In this document: positions 45,531-54,984 of the stretch, piece after piece | Layout of the letters: each line of letters starts with the position of its first letter | Position numbering within the stretch: position 1 is the stretch's first letter | NCBI GenBank assembly: GCA_949825045.1 | Contig: OX463836.1 | Span: 14,546,329-14,610,328 of the forward strand | Source: Argyresthia goedartella | Taxonomy: Eukaryota > Arthropoda > Insecta > Lepidoptera > Argyresthiidae | Direction: 5' to 3' | Length of the DNA: 64,000 nucleotides | Notes under the pieces: generated by a model | What the model was told of the DNA's origin: nothing | The model's input: the letters and a program-made list of their open reading frames with translations, nothing else | Databases searched by the model: none | Made by a program: the position numbers and the translations under genes

Positions 45531-47066
45531 TAAATAACCTGTTATAGACACGATGACTTAATCAGTGATCGGGTACCAATTTTTCTAACTCAGTAATTGG
45601 TGGCGGTCACGTAAAAGTCGTAATTTAGTACATGAAATCAAATATACTCTTTTCTATGATTACTTTTATCAAATATACTTTTTTCTATTTGAAATCAAGA
45701 TCCTCCTAGTCACTCTACTCTCTATCTGCGAGCTTACATCATTTTTCATAGTTTAACGACAATGACAATTAATGTACCTATCTAAGTGGGTTTATTAATT
45801 ATGTTTCAACTTTTGATTTATTGAACATTGAGGTAATTTTAGCTAGATTTTTTCCTGATCACCGATTAAAAGTCACAGTGTATTTGAGAGTTATCCGTAG
45901 ATCAACTTTCCTAATTTTGTGTCTATTCATCTCAAATTCAAATCACCCCTGATTTACGGAACGTGACGCGGTGATGCCGTTACATTTTTTCGTATCGACT
46001 TGGTTCCGTCAAATTCCGACAGAGGCGCCATTTTTCTTAGCCTCAAAACAATATGGAGTTCAGTACGGGATGCCGTATCCATAAATGTATATTAATGGTA
46101 TCGTATGCTCGTCATAATGCACGATGGTAAAATGGATGTGATGGCGACGTACCAGGAGAGCTTTTTAAGAATTTATCGATATTGGTCAGGATCTGATGAT
46201 GATGATGCTAGGATCATGGAAAAATAAAATGAACTCATTAATTAATGAAGACACGCATGGGCATGTTTTGTAACAAATAGGCTTTAATTTAAGTCGTTTT
46301 TGACTAAACTTTTTGTTTAGCAAATTAAAGCACGAAACGTCATCGAAAACTATAGAAAGATAACGCAAATCAAATGAACATGCCGTAATAAAAAGCGCAC
46401 GGAAAGCAGATCCATGTGGATCGATGCTCACGAGAACAAGCTCAGCGAACGTGTAAATGTTCTAATAGCTATAGCCTCGCTCTATTGAGTTATTACTTTT
46501 AATTGCCATCGCAGTCGATATGAATCAGACTCGTGAGATTTAAGTGGCAATTTCAACAGATTATTTAGCTTGAACCGTATGTCAGGAGGAACTTAGAATA
46601 GGAAATATCATGTTATCCTAGTTAACCATTGGATTTTATTTGTTTAATTATAATGTCTACTCGCACTTCAATAATTACATTGTTTAATGTTCTTGGCATT
46701 CGCCTGCACTGTTCAACTTTCTATCTGCCAAATTAACAGATTCCTAGGTCAGGTCATTTCTCATTCTCATACTCTAACCTCGTCAGGGCAATACAAACAT
46801 TACTGAACTGACGGCTCACATCTTTATAGGTAGTGCCTGCCTGATGACAGCTTCACAGTTCAAGTAGTCTTTTATGTCCATAAAAAGTTCACACCCCCAT
46901 TACTTACTTCGTTGACGTCTCATACCTATCAATAATCTTCAAAATTTCAGGTTCTTAGGTCAAGTAGTTTTTCATTTTCATACAAACTTTCCTCTTTTCC
47001 CACTTTAGGGGCTGATTTCGCCAAATCCTCTTTCTTAGTGCGGCATACGCTATTTGAGAGATAAGA
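45531..47066. other. Unassigned DNA
   Basis: Nothing supportable is seen beyond a local duplication of AATATACT(C/T)TTTTCTAT at about 45645 and 45674. Confidence 0.3.
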
Positions 47067-47469
47067 TACACGGCTGCCAGCAACGGCATCCAGCAAAGGT
47101 CACCTTGAAGAAGGGAATCCGGCTACATGGCTTCCTACCAAAAGTGTTTGAATGAACGTTGCGCATGGTATGTATAAAATGGCCTGCAAAAACGCAACTG
47201 TGGCGTCGGGGACTATATGTTCCGCCCCCCAAGGCAAAGTTTTTTTAAGACGAAAGTTTAAAACATAAAATTCAATCTGAAAAAAAAAAAAAACTGAGGC
47301 GTGAGTGACAGAATGCGACTACACTGCTTGTAACAAACGCTGCTGTCATCTTTCTGGCAGCGCATAAGGGCGCCAAGGGCGTTTAAAGGTCATACGAAAT
47401 TTGGCTGAAAGCAACGTACTACTCTGCTGTAATCAATCATTGGCTGTCACCGTTGCTGGCTGCCGTGTA
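47067..47469. mobile_element. MITE with 18-bp inverted ends and TA duplication
   Basis: TACACGGCTGCCAGCAACGG (47067-47086) and CCGTTGCTGGCTGCCGTGTA (47450-47469) are inverted with one mismatch. A TA on each outer edge fits the target of the Tc1/mariner superfamily. The interior is non-coding. Confidence 0.65.
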
Positions 47470-47699
47470 TTGTGCCCTATACGGAACTGTACAAAGTTTC
47501 ATGTTTCTAGGACCAGCGATTTAGGCTTTGCGTTGATAAAAATCAGTGAGTTAGGTCAGCACATTTAATTGTAAAAATTACAGCGAAATTTTACCTGAAA
47601 AACATAAAAATTACGGACTAACGCGTCCTCGATTGATTCGGTTTCAATAAAACAATATTATTCCCGACAAATTTTTCCTTAATGTATTCATATTATTTT

Positions 47700-47919
47700 A
47701 CTTAGGGCAACATAGAGTCGAGAAACGTCATTCTATGACATTGACAATTGTCAATATTGTCATATCTGTTGTGTTTTGGAGTGGAGAGGAGAAATCTTGT
47801 TTTTTCAATAAATATTTGCAATATTTGCGCTACTTTAGCGTAATATCGCTAGTAAACTGGTACAATAACTAATCTAGTTTCAAACCGTGATGTGAGAACC
47901 CCCGGCAAGTCCCGAAAAC
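47700..47919 (+). promoter_or_regulatory. Possible promoter and 5' untranslated exon
   Basis: The segment ends CCCGAAAAC|GTAAGT, a consensus 5' splice site (GT at 47920-47921). Upstream are TGACATTGACAATTGTCAAT and TGTCATATCTGTTG, then an exon-like stretch whose only nearby ATG is followed at once by TGA. It could be the first exon of the WASHC2 gene, whose first recognised coding exon lies 6.7 kb downstream on the same strand with an acceptor-like CAG at its edge. This is inference from splice-site shape and position only. Confidence 0.25.
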
Positions 47920-48430
47920 GTAAGTTTTGACTGTAATAACTGGTTATTTTTACATGCAAATTTTATTACTTCATGCTTGGTATCGTCGTATTTGCTATGA
48001 TAAATTCGTGCTAATTGCTACTTTTTTGCTGTAATACGGTGGTGCTGTATAGACGTTTCAGAGGCCAAGCGCCTCAGACTCACTGTCCTCTATGAATAGA
48101 AAGTGTGTAAAAAGAGTAGTTTTCTTTGTTCATTTAAGTATTTTTTAGATCGTGTTTTCATTCAGTCGGCGCTTGTGGTGCCAAACAGTCGTTTATTTTA
48201 CTATTAACAACGTAGATAAGTATTTTTTGTACTATTTCATTCATAATCACAGTAATGATGTGTGATTGTTAGGTGAGTTTATTCCTTCAATTACTTACTT
48301 CTTAAGACACAAAATTACAGGCAAAGTTTTGTGCAAAGGCGAGCTTTTCTGTACATAGAGAATGCCTTTAAGCAAACCTACACAGCTAGATAAGTGCTAG
48401 GAAGGGGAGTCCATTTCATATCAGTGTAGG

Positions 48431-48556
48431 AAGCAGGAATAATTACGCGTCGAAAAAGTATGCGAATCGAACTGTCAGTACCTCTTATGTACAATGGCAT
48501 AAGGTTAATTTTATCTGAACTCGAACACTTTTTCACTCTGGTAATTATTCCTGCTT
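48431..48556. mobile_element. Small foldback element
   Basis: AAGCAGGAATAATTAC (48431-48446) and its exact complement (48541-48556) bound 126 bp; pairing continues imperfectly inward (GTCGAAAAAGTATGCGA versus GAACACTTTTTCACTC). Confidence 0.6.
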
Positions 48557-48579
48557 GAGCCACAGATCACTAGGCAGGC

Positions 48580-48750
48580 GAAGCGAGCCTATCACTCAGC
48601 CACAATCCAGCACATCGTTTGTTACTATTTATGAAGAAACTATTACACCTTTAGGTTTGAGATTTGACATAGTGATTTAAGTTTAGGTTTAGTTCCACAA
48701 ATATCATTGAAATCTTATTTTCTAAATAAACTCAAAACATACAATTTAAA
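48580..48750 (+). repeat. Dispersed repeat, copy 2 (also 26200-26365)
   Basis: GCGAAGCGAGCC..CATCGTTTGTTACTATTTAT, AACTATTACACCTTTAGGTT and TCTTATTTTCTAAATAAACT, collinear with 26200-26365. Confidence 0.5.
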
Positions 48751-49071
48751 AATAATAATACTTTCTGCCAAAGTTAAATAGGCATCTGCAAGGAAAGCAT
48801 TTTCACCTCCTTCTCTCGCTCGCTCATACACTCTTGGCCAGTCATTAGGACAGTGACAGACACTATGACTTAATCAGAGAGAGCTGCCTAGTTAAATTTG
48901 GCATTTAGTATGAACTGCAATGCTAACAGGTTGTAACGCATGCTAGTAGGTTACTGTAAGTCCAAATTCCTAGTGTATGGGGATAAAATTTGTTATTAAT
49001 TATTATGAGATATCACATTTAAATAACATATCTGAACCCTCGAAATATACTTCATTCTTGCATATAACTTA
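48751..49071. other. Unassigned DNA left of the Tc1 remnant
   Basis: No gene is seen. The left terminal inverted repeat of the Tc1-like element should lie here but is not recognisable. Confidence 0.3.
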
Positions 49072-49083
49072 TTATAACTTCTG

Positions 49084-49267
49084 AATTAACCACTTAGCAG
49101 TGCCTCCTCTGCTCTCACTCGTAACTGCTTTTATCTGCAGTGGCATTGACACGACCAGCTCTGCACTCTCTTCAGAGATGATGGAATCCCAAACTGCCTG
49201 AAGCTTCTGTTTTAAATAATTTTCTGATCTTGATGGGTATTTCGTCAATCTTTTCTTCTTTTCCACC
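49084..49267. repeat. Left copy of an identical ~184-bp direct repeat
   Basis: This equals 49603-49786 base for base as far as I can compare by eye (offset 519). The two copies abut the 5' edge and the poly(A) of the jockey-like fragment, so they have the layout of a very long target-site duplication. The first two A residues are ambiguous because of the poly(A) tract. Confidence 0.85.
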
Positions 49268-49604
49268 TTCTTTTTTGGTTTACGAGAAACACCGAAATTC
49301 ACGAGTACTTGGAGATGCCTACTGTGAAGCAGGAGATTGAGAACAGGCTGAGACATTACAAGCGACGCCTCCAACAGCACTCTAACCCACTGGCACAAGA
49401 CCTGCTTAACACGAAAGGAGAGGTGCTGCGGTTGAAACGACCTAACACGCTGATGCTCACACATCTATCATAAATCCCTGAACGAGGCTGCATCAATGGA
49501 TGGGGCCTCCACACGCCACGCAAGACAGGCAATCTGATAAAGGCTACAAAGAGCTGCTGGCAGATGGAGAACAAAATGGAGAAAAAAAAAAAAAAAAAAA
49601 AAAA
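49268..49604 (+). mobile_element. 5'-truncated jockey-like LINE, 3' end with poly(A)
   Basis: The frame 49279-49473 codes for the end of an ORF2: EIHEYLEMPTVKQEI, NRLRHYKRRLQQHSNPLA and LRLKRPNTLM, then a stop at 49471-49473. A C-terminus with an RLxxHxNPLA-like phrase is typical of jockey-clade LINEs. A 108-bp untranslated region ends in about 23 A residues (49582-49604). With flanks identical over 184 bp and an undamaged frame, this looks like a young insertion. The remaining 64 codons carry no enzyme activity. Confidence 0.8.
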
Positions 49605-49786
49605 TTAACCACTTAGCAGTGCCTCCTCTGCTCTCACTCGTAACTGCTTTTATCTGCAGTGGCATTGACACGACCAGCTCTGCACTCTCTTCAGAGATGA
49701 TGGAATCCCAAACTGCCTGAAGCTTCTGTTTTAAATAATTTTCTGATCTTGATGGGTATTTCGTCAATCTTTTCTTCTTTTCCACC
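49603..49786. repeat. Right copy of the ~184-bp direct repeat
   Basis: Partner of 49084-49267, beginning at the last bases of the poly(A) tract. It encodes on the minus strand the original Tc1-like C-terminus in continuity with the rest of the pseudogene, so this copy plus the sequence to its right is the uninterrupted order. Confidence 0.85.
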
Positions 49787-50259
49787 ATAAAGTTTCGATA
49801 GGGGACAAATCTAGGCTGCTTGGAGGCCACATCATTGTAGGGACTTGCTTAGAATTAATCCATGCATTTTATGTCGTTGCAGTGTGACATGAAGCCCCAT
49901 CATGTTGAAAAATGACGGTATCTTGGTGTTGTAAACTCTGAATTCCCAGTAATAGACTTGTTTCTAATATTTCCTGGTACTTGCATTAACAATTCCCTTG
50001 ACAAATTGCATTCGACCATATCATTACTGATTGGAAACTTCACTTTTCGCTTCATGCAGTCCTTACGATAGGCCTCACTTTTCTTTTGCTATGTAAAAAC
50101 CATACCCCATTCTCTTGAGGAGTCTCTTGCAAGTGTCGACTGAAACATCTTTCTGGATCATGTCCCGCCATTGCACAATGAGTACTCCTGCTCAGGCACG
50201 AAGATTTTTCTTTATTATTTTCTTCAGAACCCTGTGATCACTTGTGATGCAGGCAATTG

Positions 50260-53200
50260 TCAATTGTAAGACGGGCTGGTTTCCGCAACTCGACGACGAA
50301 AGCGCCTATTTTGCGTGTGGGTGGGAATGCGACATCATTCGAGCCAACCCAACTCCTCCAGGAACGCCAGTAGGCCCTTTACGTTACCGACTATCCCTGG
50401 AAGGTCCCTCGATTGACCGAGGTGTTTAGCCCTGTAGTCCGCTACTCCTGTGCACTCCATGAGGACGTGAGCAGCCGTTTCTTCTGCCTCCAAGCAGGCT
50501 CTGCAAAGGGGGCTGTCGGTAACACCTAGGACATATAGATGTTTGTTAAAGAAACCATGGCCAGTAAGTGCTGCAGTTACCAGTCGCATGCGCGGCCTAC
50601 TAAGTCGAAGCAAGGTCTTAGCCAGCCTAGCGCTAGGGGACGGCAAGGCCAGCTTAGCCTGCCTGCACTCCTCATGGTTTGTCCAAAGAGTGGCATGATC
50701 ATTCCTGGTCGACTCTCTCAGAAATGAGCGTACCATCTTGAAGGGAAGAGGGATGATAGGTTCGGGACCATACGCTGTCAAGCTAGATCCTTTACGCGCC
50801 AACTCATCCGCTGCATCGTTACCTCTTGATCCGCTGTGTCCTTTTATCCATTGAAGGATTACGCGGTTGTGTTGACATACCTCCATTAGTCGTTTGTGAC
50901 ACTCGTAGATTAGCCCTGAGTTAATAGTGTTGCTATTTAGGGCTTGTAGGACGGCCATGCTATCCGAGAGGATTCGAATGGAGGAATCTCTTACCTTTCT
51001 CGATGCTATGGCATTAGCGGCCGAGATGATGCCCATGCATTCAGCTTGAAAGACAGTATTATGGGCACCCAGTGGAATGGCCATCTTGATGTTTAGGTCC
51101 TCCGAGAAGGTGCCTGAACCAGTGCCTGCTTCAGTTTTTGAACCATCGGTAAAAATTCTGAGCTCTTTAACGTCGAGCCCCTCAACCCGATGGTCTTCAT
51201 GTAACTGTATATTGTATTTTTTGTCAAAAACAAATTGTTTAGGGATTCTGTCACTGCAAGCCATAGAGATGGGAAATTTTTTGTAAACTTCCCCTAGGAT
51301 GGCGGTGTGTGAGGTCCTGTTTTTCCTCCAAAGTCCTAAGGTGTTGAGTCTCACCGCAGATGACGCGGCCTCCTGCTTAATATATAGCTGGAGTGGCGGA
51401 AGACACAGCATGGCCTCCATTGCTGCTGTTGGAGTAGTTCTCATACTACCTGTGATAGCCATGCAGGCCAGCCTTTGGAAGCTTTGGAGTTTGCTTACCA
51501 TTGTGGTTAGTTTGGTCCTGGTCCACCACACCACAGCTCCGTAGCAGACAAGAGGACGGATCACCGTTACGTACAGCCAAAGAATGATGTTGGGAGAAAG
51601 CCCCCACTTTTTCCCCACCATTCTCCGACACTGCCAGAAAGCAATACTCGCCTTCTTTAGTTTGTTGTCGATGTGGCTACTCCAGTTGAGCTTGCTGTCC
51701 AAGGTTATGCCCAGGTACTTCACCTCAGTTGCTAGCTGGAGTTCCGTTCCAAAGAGCTTAGGTAGGGTATACCTACCAAGAGCCCTATTGTTAGTGAACA
51801 TGACCATTACCGTTTTTGTTGGGTTAACCGCCAGGTCATATTCTAAACACCAGCGCTCCACGATGCGAAGAGCTGTTTGTTTAAGGTTGCATACTGTGCT
51901 CGCAAATTTACCTGTGATGAGGATTACCAAATCGTCGGCGTATCCTACGGTGTAGTATCCATTAGCGTTAAGCTTGGTAATCAGGTCGTTAATGACCAGA
52001 TTCCACAGAAGCGGGGAGAGCACTCCTCCCTGCGGGCATCCCCGCACTACCTCCGCCGATAGGGACTCTCCAGCTAGACGCACGATACGTTTGTTAAGCA
52101 TGTTTGTGACCCAGTTGTTTACAGCTGTTGACACCCCATGCCTTGTTAGAGATGCACTTATACTGCTATACTGCGTCTTGTCAAAGGCACCTTCTATATC
52201 AATAAAAGTTCCAAGACAGATGCATTTGTTTTGAATCGCCTCTTCAATTGTGGATACAACTGCATGGAGAGCCGATTCAGTAGACTTACCCAAACTATAT
52301 GCATGCTGATTCTTGTGTAAGGGTATATGTTTTAACGCTCCATCTCTCAGGTGTCTCTCGCACAAACGTTCGAGAGTTTTAAGCAAGAACGAGGTGAGAC
52401 TAATCGGCCTGAAAGATTTAGCGTTAGTGTAGTCGCTCCTTCCTGGCTTCGGTATGAAAATTACGTTTACTACTCTCCACCTTTTGGGAACGTATCCGAA
52501 TCTAAGACATGCTTTCATGATTCGGACCATTATATTGATGACGGGTTCCCCACCCCACTGTAGAAGTGCTGGGAAGATTCCATCTGGTCCTGCTGATTTA
52601 AAAGGTTTAAAGCTATTAATGGCCCATCTTACCTTGTCAGCAGTGATAATATTATTAGTTATGTCTAAGTGGTCGACAGCTTCATGGTGAACCTCTTCCG
52701 GCCACACAATCTCTTGAATAGTTCTACTTCCGGGAAAGTGAGTTTCCAACAAGAGACTGTGTGTTTCTGTGGTGGAAGAGGTATATGTTCCATCGGGTTT
52801 TTTAAGCGACCCTAGCCTGGAGTTGCCTTGTTGAGCTAGTATTTGCCTTACCCGATTTGCTTGATCAACGGTTTCAATGTCGCTGCAGAATTTCCTCCAT
52901 GAGTTGCTGCTTTTGAACCGTAGTCGTTTCTTGTACTTGGATTTGGCATCTTTATAGTTGTCCCAATCCTCATCAGCACTGGTGTTCATCGCCCTGTTTA
53001 GCAGTCTTCTGATCTTAGCACGCATCCTATCTAGATCAGGACCCCACCAAGGCTGCCCCTTGATGTTGGTAGGCGCTGGTGTGCTAAGCGGGCAAGTTGA
53101 ATGGTAGCAGTCTATTGAAGTATTTGTAAAATCTGTTACCTGTTGTTCGATTTGTTCGGGTCCCTCCGGATCTGGTAGAGTCTCAGCCCAAGCAAGTCTT

Positions 53201-53912
53201 TCACCTAGGATAGCTCTGTACCTGGTTCTGTCAGTCTTGCGTGGGTTTCTCTTAGGGACAGTTGGGGAGAACGCTGCGTTGATCTCGAAGCGTATCCATC
53301 GATGATCAGAGCATGACGCCTCGTTGGACACATGCCAGCCCCCAACGTCGTCGGATATGTCCGCCGTTGCCAGGGTAATATCAACGATAGTTCTGCTCCG
53401 CTTGGTAACAAAAGTTGGTTCAGAACCTATGTTAAGCACATTGAGGTTTGTAGTAAATAGGTATTCAACAAGTGTCTTACCTCTGCTGTTCATATCTGGC
53501 ATGCCCCACAGTGGGTGATGCGCGTTCGAGTCGGCCCCAACGATGAGCTGGAGGCCCGACTTCTCGCAGTGGTCCACCAGCCGGCACAGGTCGTGTGGAG
53601 GCGGGTTGTCCTCCGCAGGCATGTAGGCGGAGGCCACCACGAGCTCGCGGCACCTAGCTGTGTCGGGCAGTTGCAGCCTTATGGCACACAGGTCCCTGGA
53701 ACAGAACTCTGTTAATGGCTGTGCTGGGATGTTGTTAGTAGTTATGATGCACGTTCTAGGGTTATCGTGATCAGTTGTACCGAAAAGCTTACCTCTCAAA
53801 TTGGCGAGCCCTCGAATGCTACCGCGGTTGATCCACGGCTCCTGGATCAGAGCCACGGCAGTGCTGTTTGCCCCCAACATTATTATTTTTCTGCTTATAT
53901 TAATATATGTGA
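50260..53912 (-). mobile_element. LOA-like LINE inserted in the Tc1-like gene
   Basis: The borders are set by a 17-bp target duplication, TGTGATGCAGGCAATTG, at 50243-50259 and 53913-53929. The element is on the minus strand, 3653 bp, 5'-truncated just upstream of the endonuclease QEPW motif, so ORF1 and the first endonuclease strand are missing. After the stop codon (50335-50337) only about 75 bp of 3' untranslated DNA follow, without poly(A), ending TCTTACAATTGA before the duplication. Confidence 0.85.
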
Positions 53913-54063
53913 TGTGATGCAGGCAATTGACTGTCTTCTTCAAACATGCTACTGATTTATTTTGTTTATAAATGCTGGTGATTGACTGGATGGTAGACCT
54001 CGGTAGTAACTGTTCTTTGGATATTATGATTTTTAGAACCTCCCCAGAAATTGGATTACCCAT
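50335..54063 (-). CDS. Chimeric ORF: Tc1 N-terminus fused to LOA-type endonuclease/RT/RNase H
   Basis: There are 1242 codons without a stop. Residues 1-45 (LPRSTIQSITSIYKQNKSV) are the helix-turn-helix start of the Tc1-like transposase; residues 45-50 are encoded by the target duplication. From about 60 on it is the LINE protein: apurinic-type endonuclease (QEPW with E75, GADSNAH with D178 and N180, SDH 252-254), reverse transcriptase about 480-800 (IDIEGAFD 621-628, PQGG 678-680, YADD 708-711), RNase H 968-1095 (D973, E1008, D1034, GHSG with H1076, D1083) and a C-x2-C-x8-H-x4-C knuckle at 1187-1204. The RT and RNase H combination and the IEGAFDKT and LPPLQLYI wording point to the LOA clade (I and R1 relatives are alternatives). 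Endonuclease start residues are lost, so it is probably not mobile by itself. Whether it is transcribed is unknown. Confidence 0.8.
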   Translation of the reverse strand: MGNPISGEVLKIIISKEQLLPRSTIQSITSIYKQNKSVACLKKTVNCLHHITYINISRKIIMLGANSTAVALIQEPWINRGSIRGLANLRGKLFGTTDHDNPRTCIITTNNIPAQPLTEFCSRDLCAIRLQLPDTARCRELVVASAYMPAEDNPPPHDLCRLVDHCEKSGLQLIVGADSNAHHPLWGMPDMNSRGKTLVEYLFTTNLNVLNIGSEPTFVTKRSRTIVDITLATADISDDVGGWHVSNEASCSDHRWIRFEINAAFSPTVPKRNPRKTDRTRYRAILGERLAWAETLPDPEGPEQIEQQVTDFTNTSIDCYHSTCPLSTPAPTNIKGQPWWGPDLDRMRAKIRRLLNRAMNTSADEDWDNYKDAKSKYKKRLRFKSSNSWRKFCSDIETVDQANRVRQILAQQGNSRLGSLKKPDGTYTSSTTETHSLLLETHFPGSRTIQEIVWPEEVHHEAVDHLDITNNIITADKVRWAINSFKPFKSAGPDGIFPALLQWGGEPVINIMVRIMKACLRFGYVPKRWRVVNVIFIPKPGRSDYTNAKSFRPISLTSFLLKTLERLCERHLRDGALKHIPLHKNQHAYSLGKSTESALHAVVSTIEEAIQNKCICLGTFIDIEGAFDKTQYSSISASLTRHGVSTAVNNWVTNMLNKRIVRLAGESLSAEVVRGCPQGGVLSPLLWNLVINDLITKLNANGYYTVGYADDLVILITGKFASTVCNLKQTALRIVERWCLEYDLAVNPTKTVMVMFTNNRALGRYTLPKLFGTELQLATEVKYLGITLDSKLNWSSHIDNKLKKASIAFWQCRRMVGKKWGLSPNIILWLYVTVIRPLVCYGAVVWWTRTKLTTMVSKLQSFQRLACMAITGSMRTTPTAAMEAMLCLPPLQLYIKQEAASSAVRLNTLGLWRKNRTSHTAILGEVYKKFPISMACSDRIPKQFVFDKKYNIQLHEDHRVEGLDVKELRIFTDGSKTEAGTGSGTFSEDLNIKMAIPLGAHNTVFQAECMGIISAANAIASRKVRDSSIRILSDSMAVLQALNSNTINSGLIYECHKRLMEVCQHNRVILQWIKGHSGSRGNDAADELARKGSSLTAYGPEPIIPLPFKMVRSFLRESTRNDHATLWTNHEECRQAKLALPSPSARLAKTLLRLSRPRMRLVTAALTGHGFFNKHLYVLGVTDSPLCRACLEAEETAAHVLMECTGVADYRAKHLGQSRDLPGIVGNVKGLLAFLEELGWLE
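53913..54063 (-). pseudogene. Tc1-like transposase N-terminus (detached)
   Basis: The ATG at 54063 starts GNPISGEVLKIII then LPRSTIQSITSIYKQNKSVA, the paired-like helix-turn-helix of Tc1 transposases (xPxSTVxxIIxxYKxxGSV pattern). It is separated from the rest of its gene (50259 downward) by the LINE. Across the gap the original order is NCLHH then DHRVLKK with a small frameshift. Confidence 0.75.
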
Positions 54064-54663
54064 ACCCTACCTATAGTAACTATAGTATAGTTGGAGAATT
54101 CGAACTGATACTGTCATATATGTCACAATTTTGCTGACATAGCTTGATATTCACAAGGGAAACAAAACCCAAAAGAAAAATTCGTTGAAATATGTAATTT
54201 GGCACGAAGCAAGGTCTTAAAGCACAAGTAAAGGGAAAAATGTAAATAAAATGTAGTTTGAGGAAAAATTTGCCCCCACATGGGGAACAGGGGCGGTCGG
54301 TCATACCAGTTAGTGCCAGAATTTCGCAGTTTTTCGAGTACCACGGGAGTAGCACGGGGTTTTCAGGGTTGCAAAGTTGAGTAAAAATTAATCTCAGGAT
54401 CAATAACAACATGTGCATTTGCGACTTTTGCCTTATTGAGTTGATATAATTTGTACTTAAGAGTTGTATTTTAGTTCATAGACTTTAATATTTTTTACCT
54501 ACTGAGTTTGTAAAAAATCTCGTGAGCCCTAACAAACCTGCGCTTGCTGTTAGTTATATTCGTTTCGTTTAAAAAAACATGCTACATTTGTGCCAGTATG
54601 AAATTTTTGATGTTGCCAGTACATTACAGTACAGTGACCTCCTTGGTTGCAGCGCCACCCGCC
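54064..54663. other. Flank between the Tc1 remnant and the first WASHC2 exon
   Basis: AT-rich. It should contain the right end of the Tc1-like element (not recognised) and either the promoter or the end of an upstream intron of WASHC2. CTCCTTGGTTGCAG ending at 54652 is a plausible 3' splice site 11 bp before the ATG. Confidence 0.35.
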
Positions 54664-54759
54664 ATGGAGAACGGGACGGAGGCTCTCCGGGTGTCGGCGG
54701 CTGAGTGGAGCCTCGCTGGCGACCGACAACTCCTGGACCTGCTGCAGACTATTCACCAG
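54664..54759 (+). CDS. Washc2: WASH complex subunit 2 (FAM21), first recognised coding exon
   Basis: Encodes 32 residues with SAAEWSLAGDRQLLDLLQTI and ends CAG|GTAAAT in phase 0. WSLAxDxxLLxxLQ is a conserved feature of the N-terminal head of FAM21/WASHC2, the subunit that joins the WASH complex (WASH, strumpellin, SWIP, CCDC53) and tethers it to retromer on endosomes, where WASH activates Arp2/3. The ATG at 54664 has a good context (GCCATGG), but the frame stays open upstream to at least 54544, and known relatives carry a few more residues (often with a WERPW motif) before this point. An upstream exon spliced at the CAG of 54650-54652 is therefore possible. The downstream exons at 60439 and 62284 extend the match. 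Confidence 0.8.
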
Positions 54760-54984
54760 GTAAATGAAATATTTAATTGAGCGAGGCAGGCTGATTCTGG
54801 CCTCTGAACTAAACAATAAAAAATAATATCGTAATTAGAACCCGAATAGCAAATTTCAAGCTGTGACTTCAGTTTTTTAGTAATTTTTGATGCCTTCCTT
54901 CAGAATTCCATCAAGGTTCCATCTTACAATGTTTGATTGGATGATATGATAAGTAATGATAAGAGTCCAAACACTGAATATATA

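Larger units (their letters stand above)
49072..50259 (-). pseudogene. Tc1-like transposase, central and C-terminal part, broken
   Basis: Read on the minus strand from 50240: SDHRVLKKIIKKNLRA, VSVDTCKRLLKRMGYGF (second half of the Tc1 DNA-binding region), then a decayed catalytic core with FQHDGASCHT and WPPSSLDLSPIETLW. From the Asp of HDGA to the Glu of PIETLW is 34 intervening positions, the DD34E spacing of Tc1 elements, although stops lie between. The C-terminus reads LKQKLQAVWDSIISEE and VVSMPLQIKAV and ends near 49072. Two LINE insertions cut this gene: one at 50260 (LOA-like) and one at 49268-49604 (jockey-like). The second duplicated the last 184 bp (49084-49267 and 49603-49786). The N-terminal part continues at 53913-54063. 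Confidence 0.85.
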
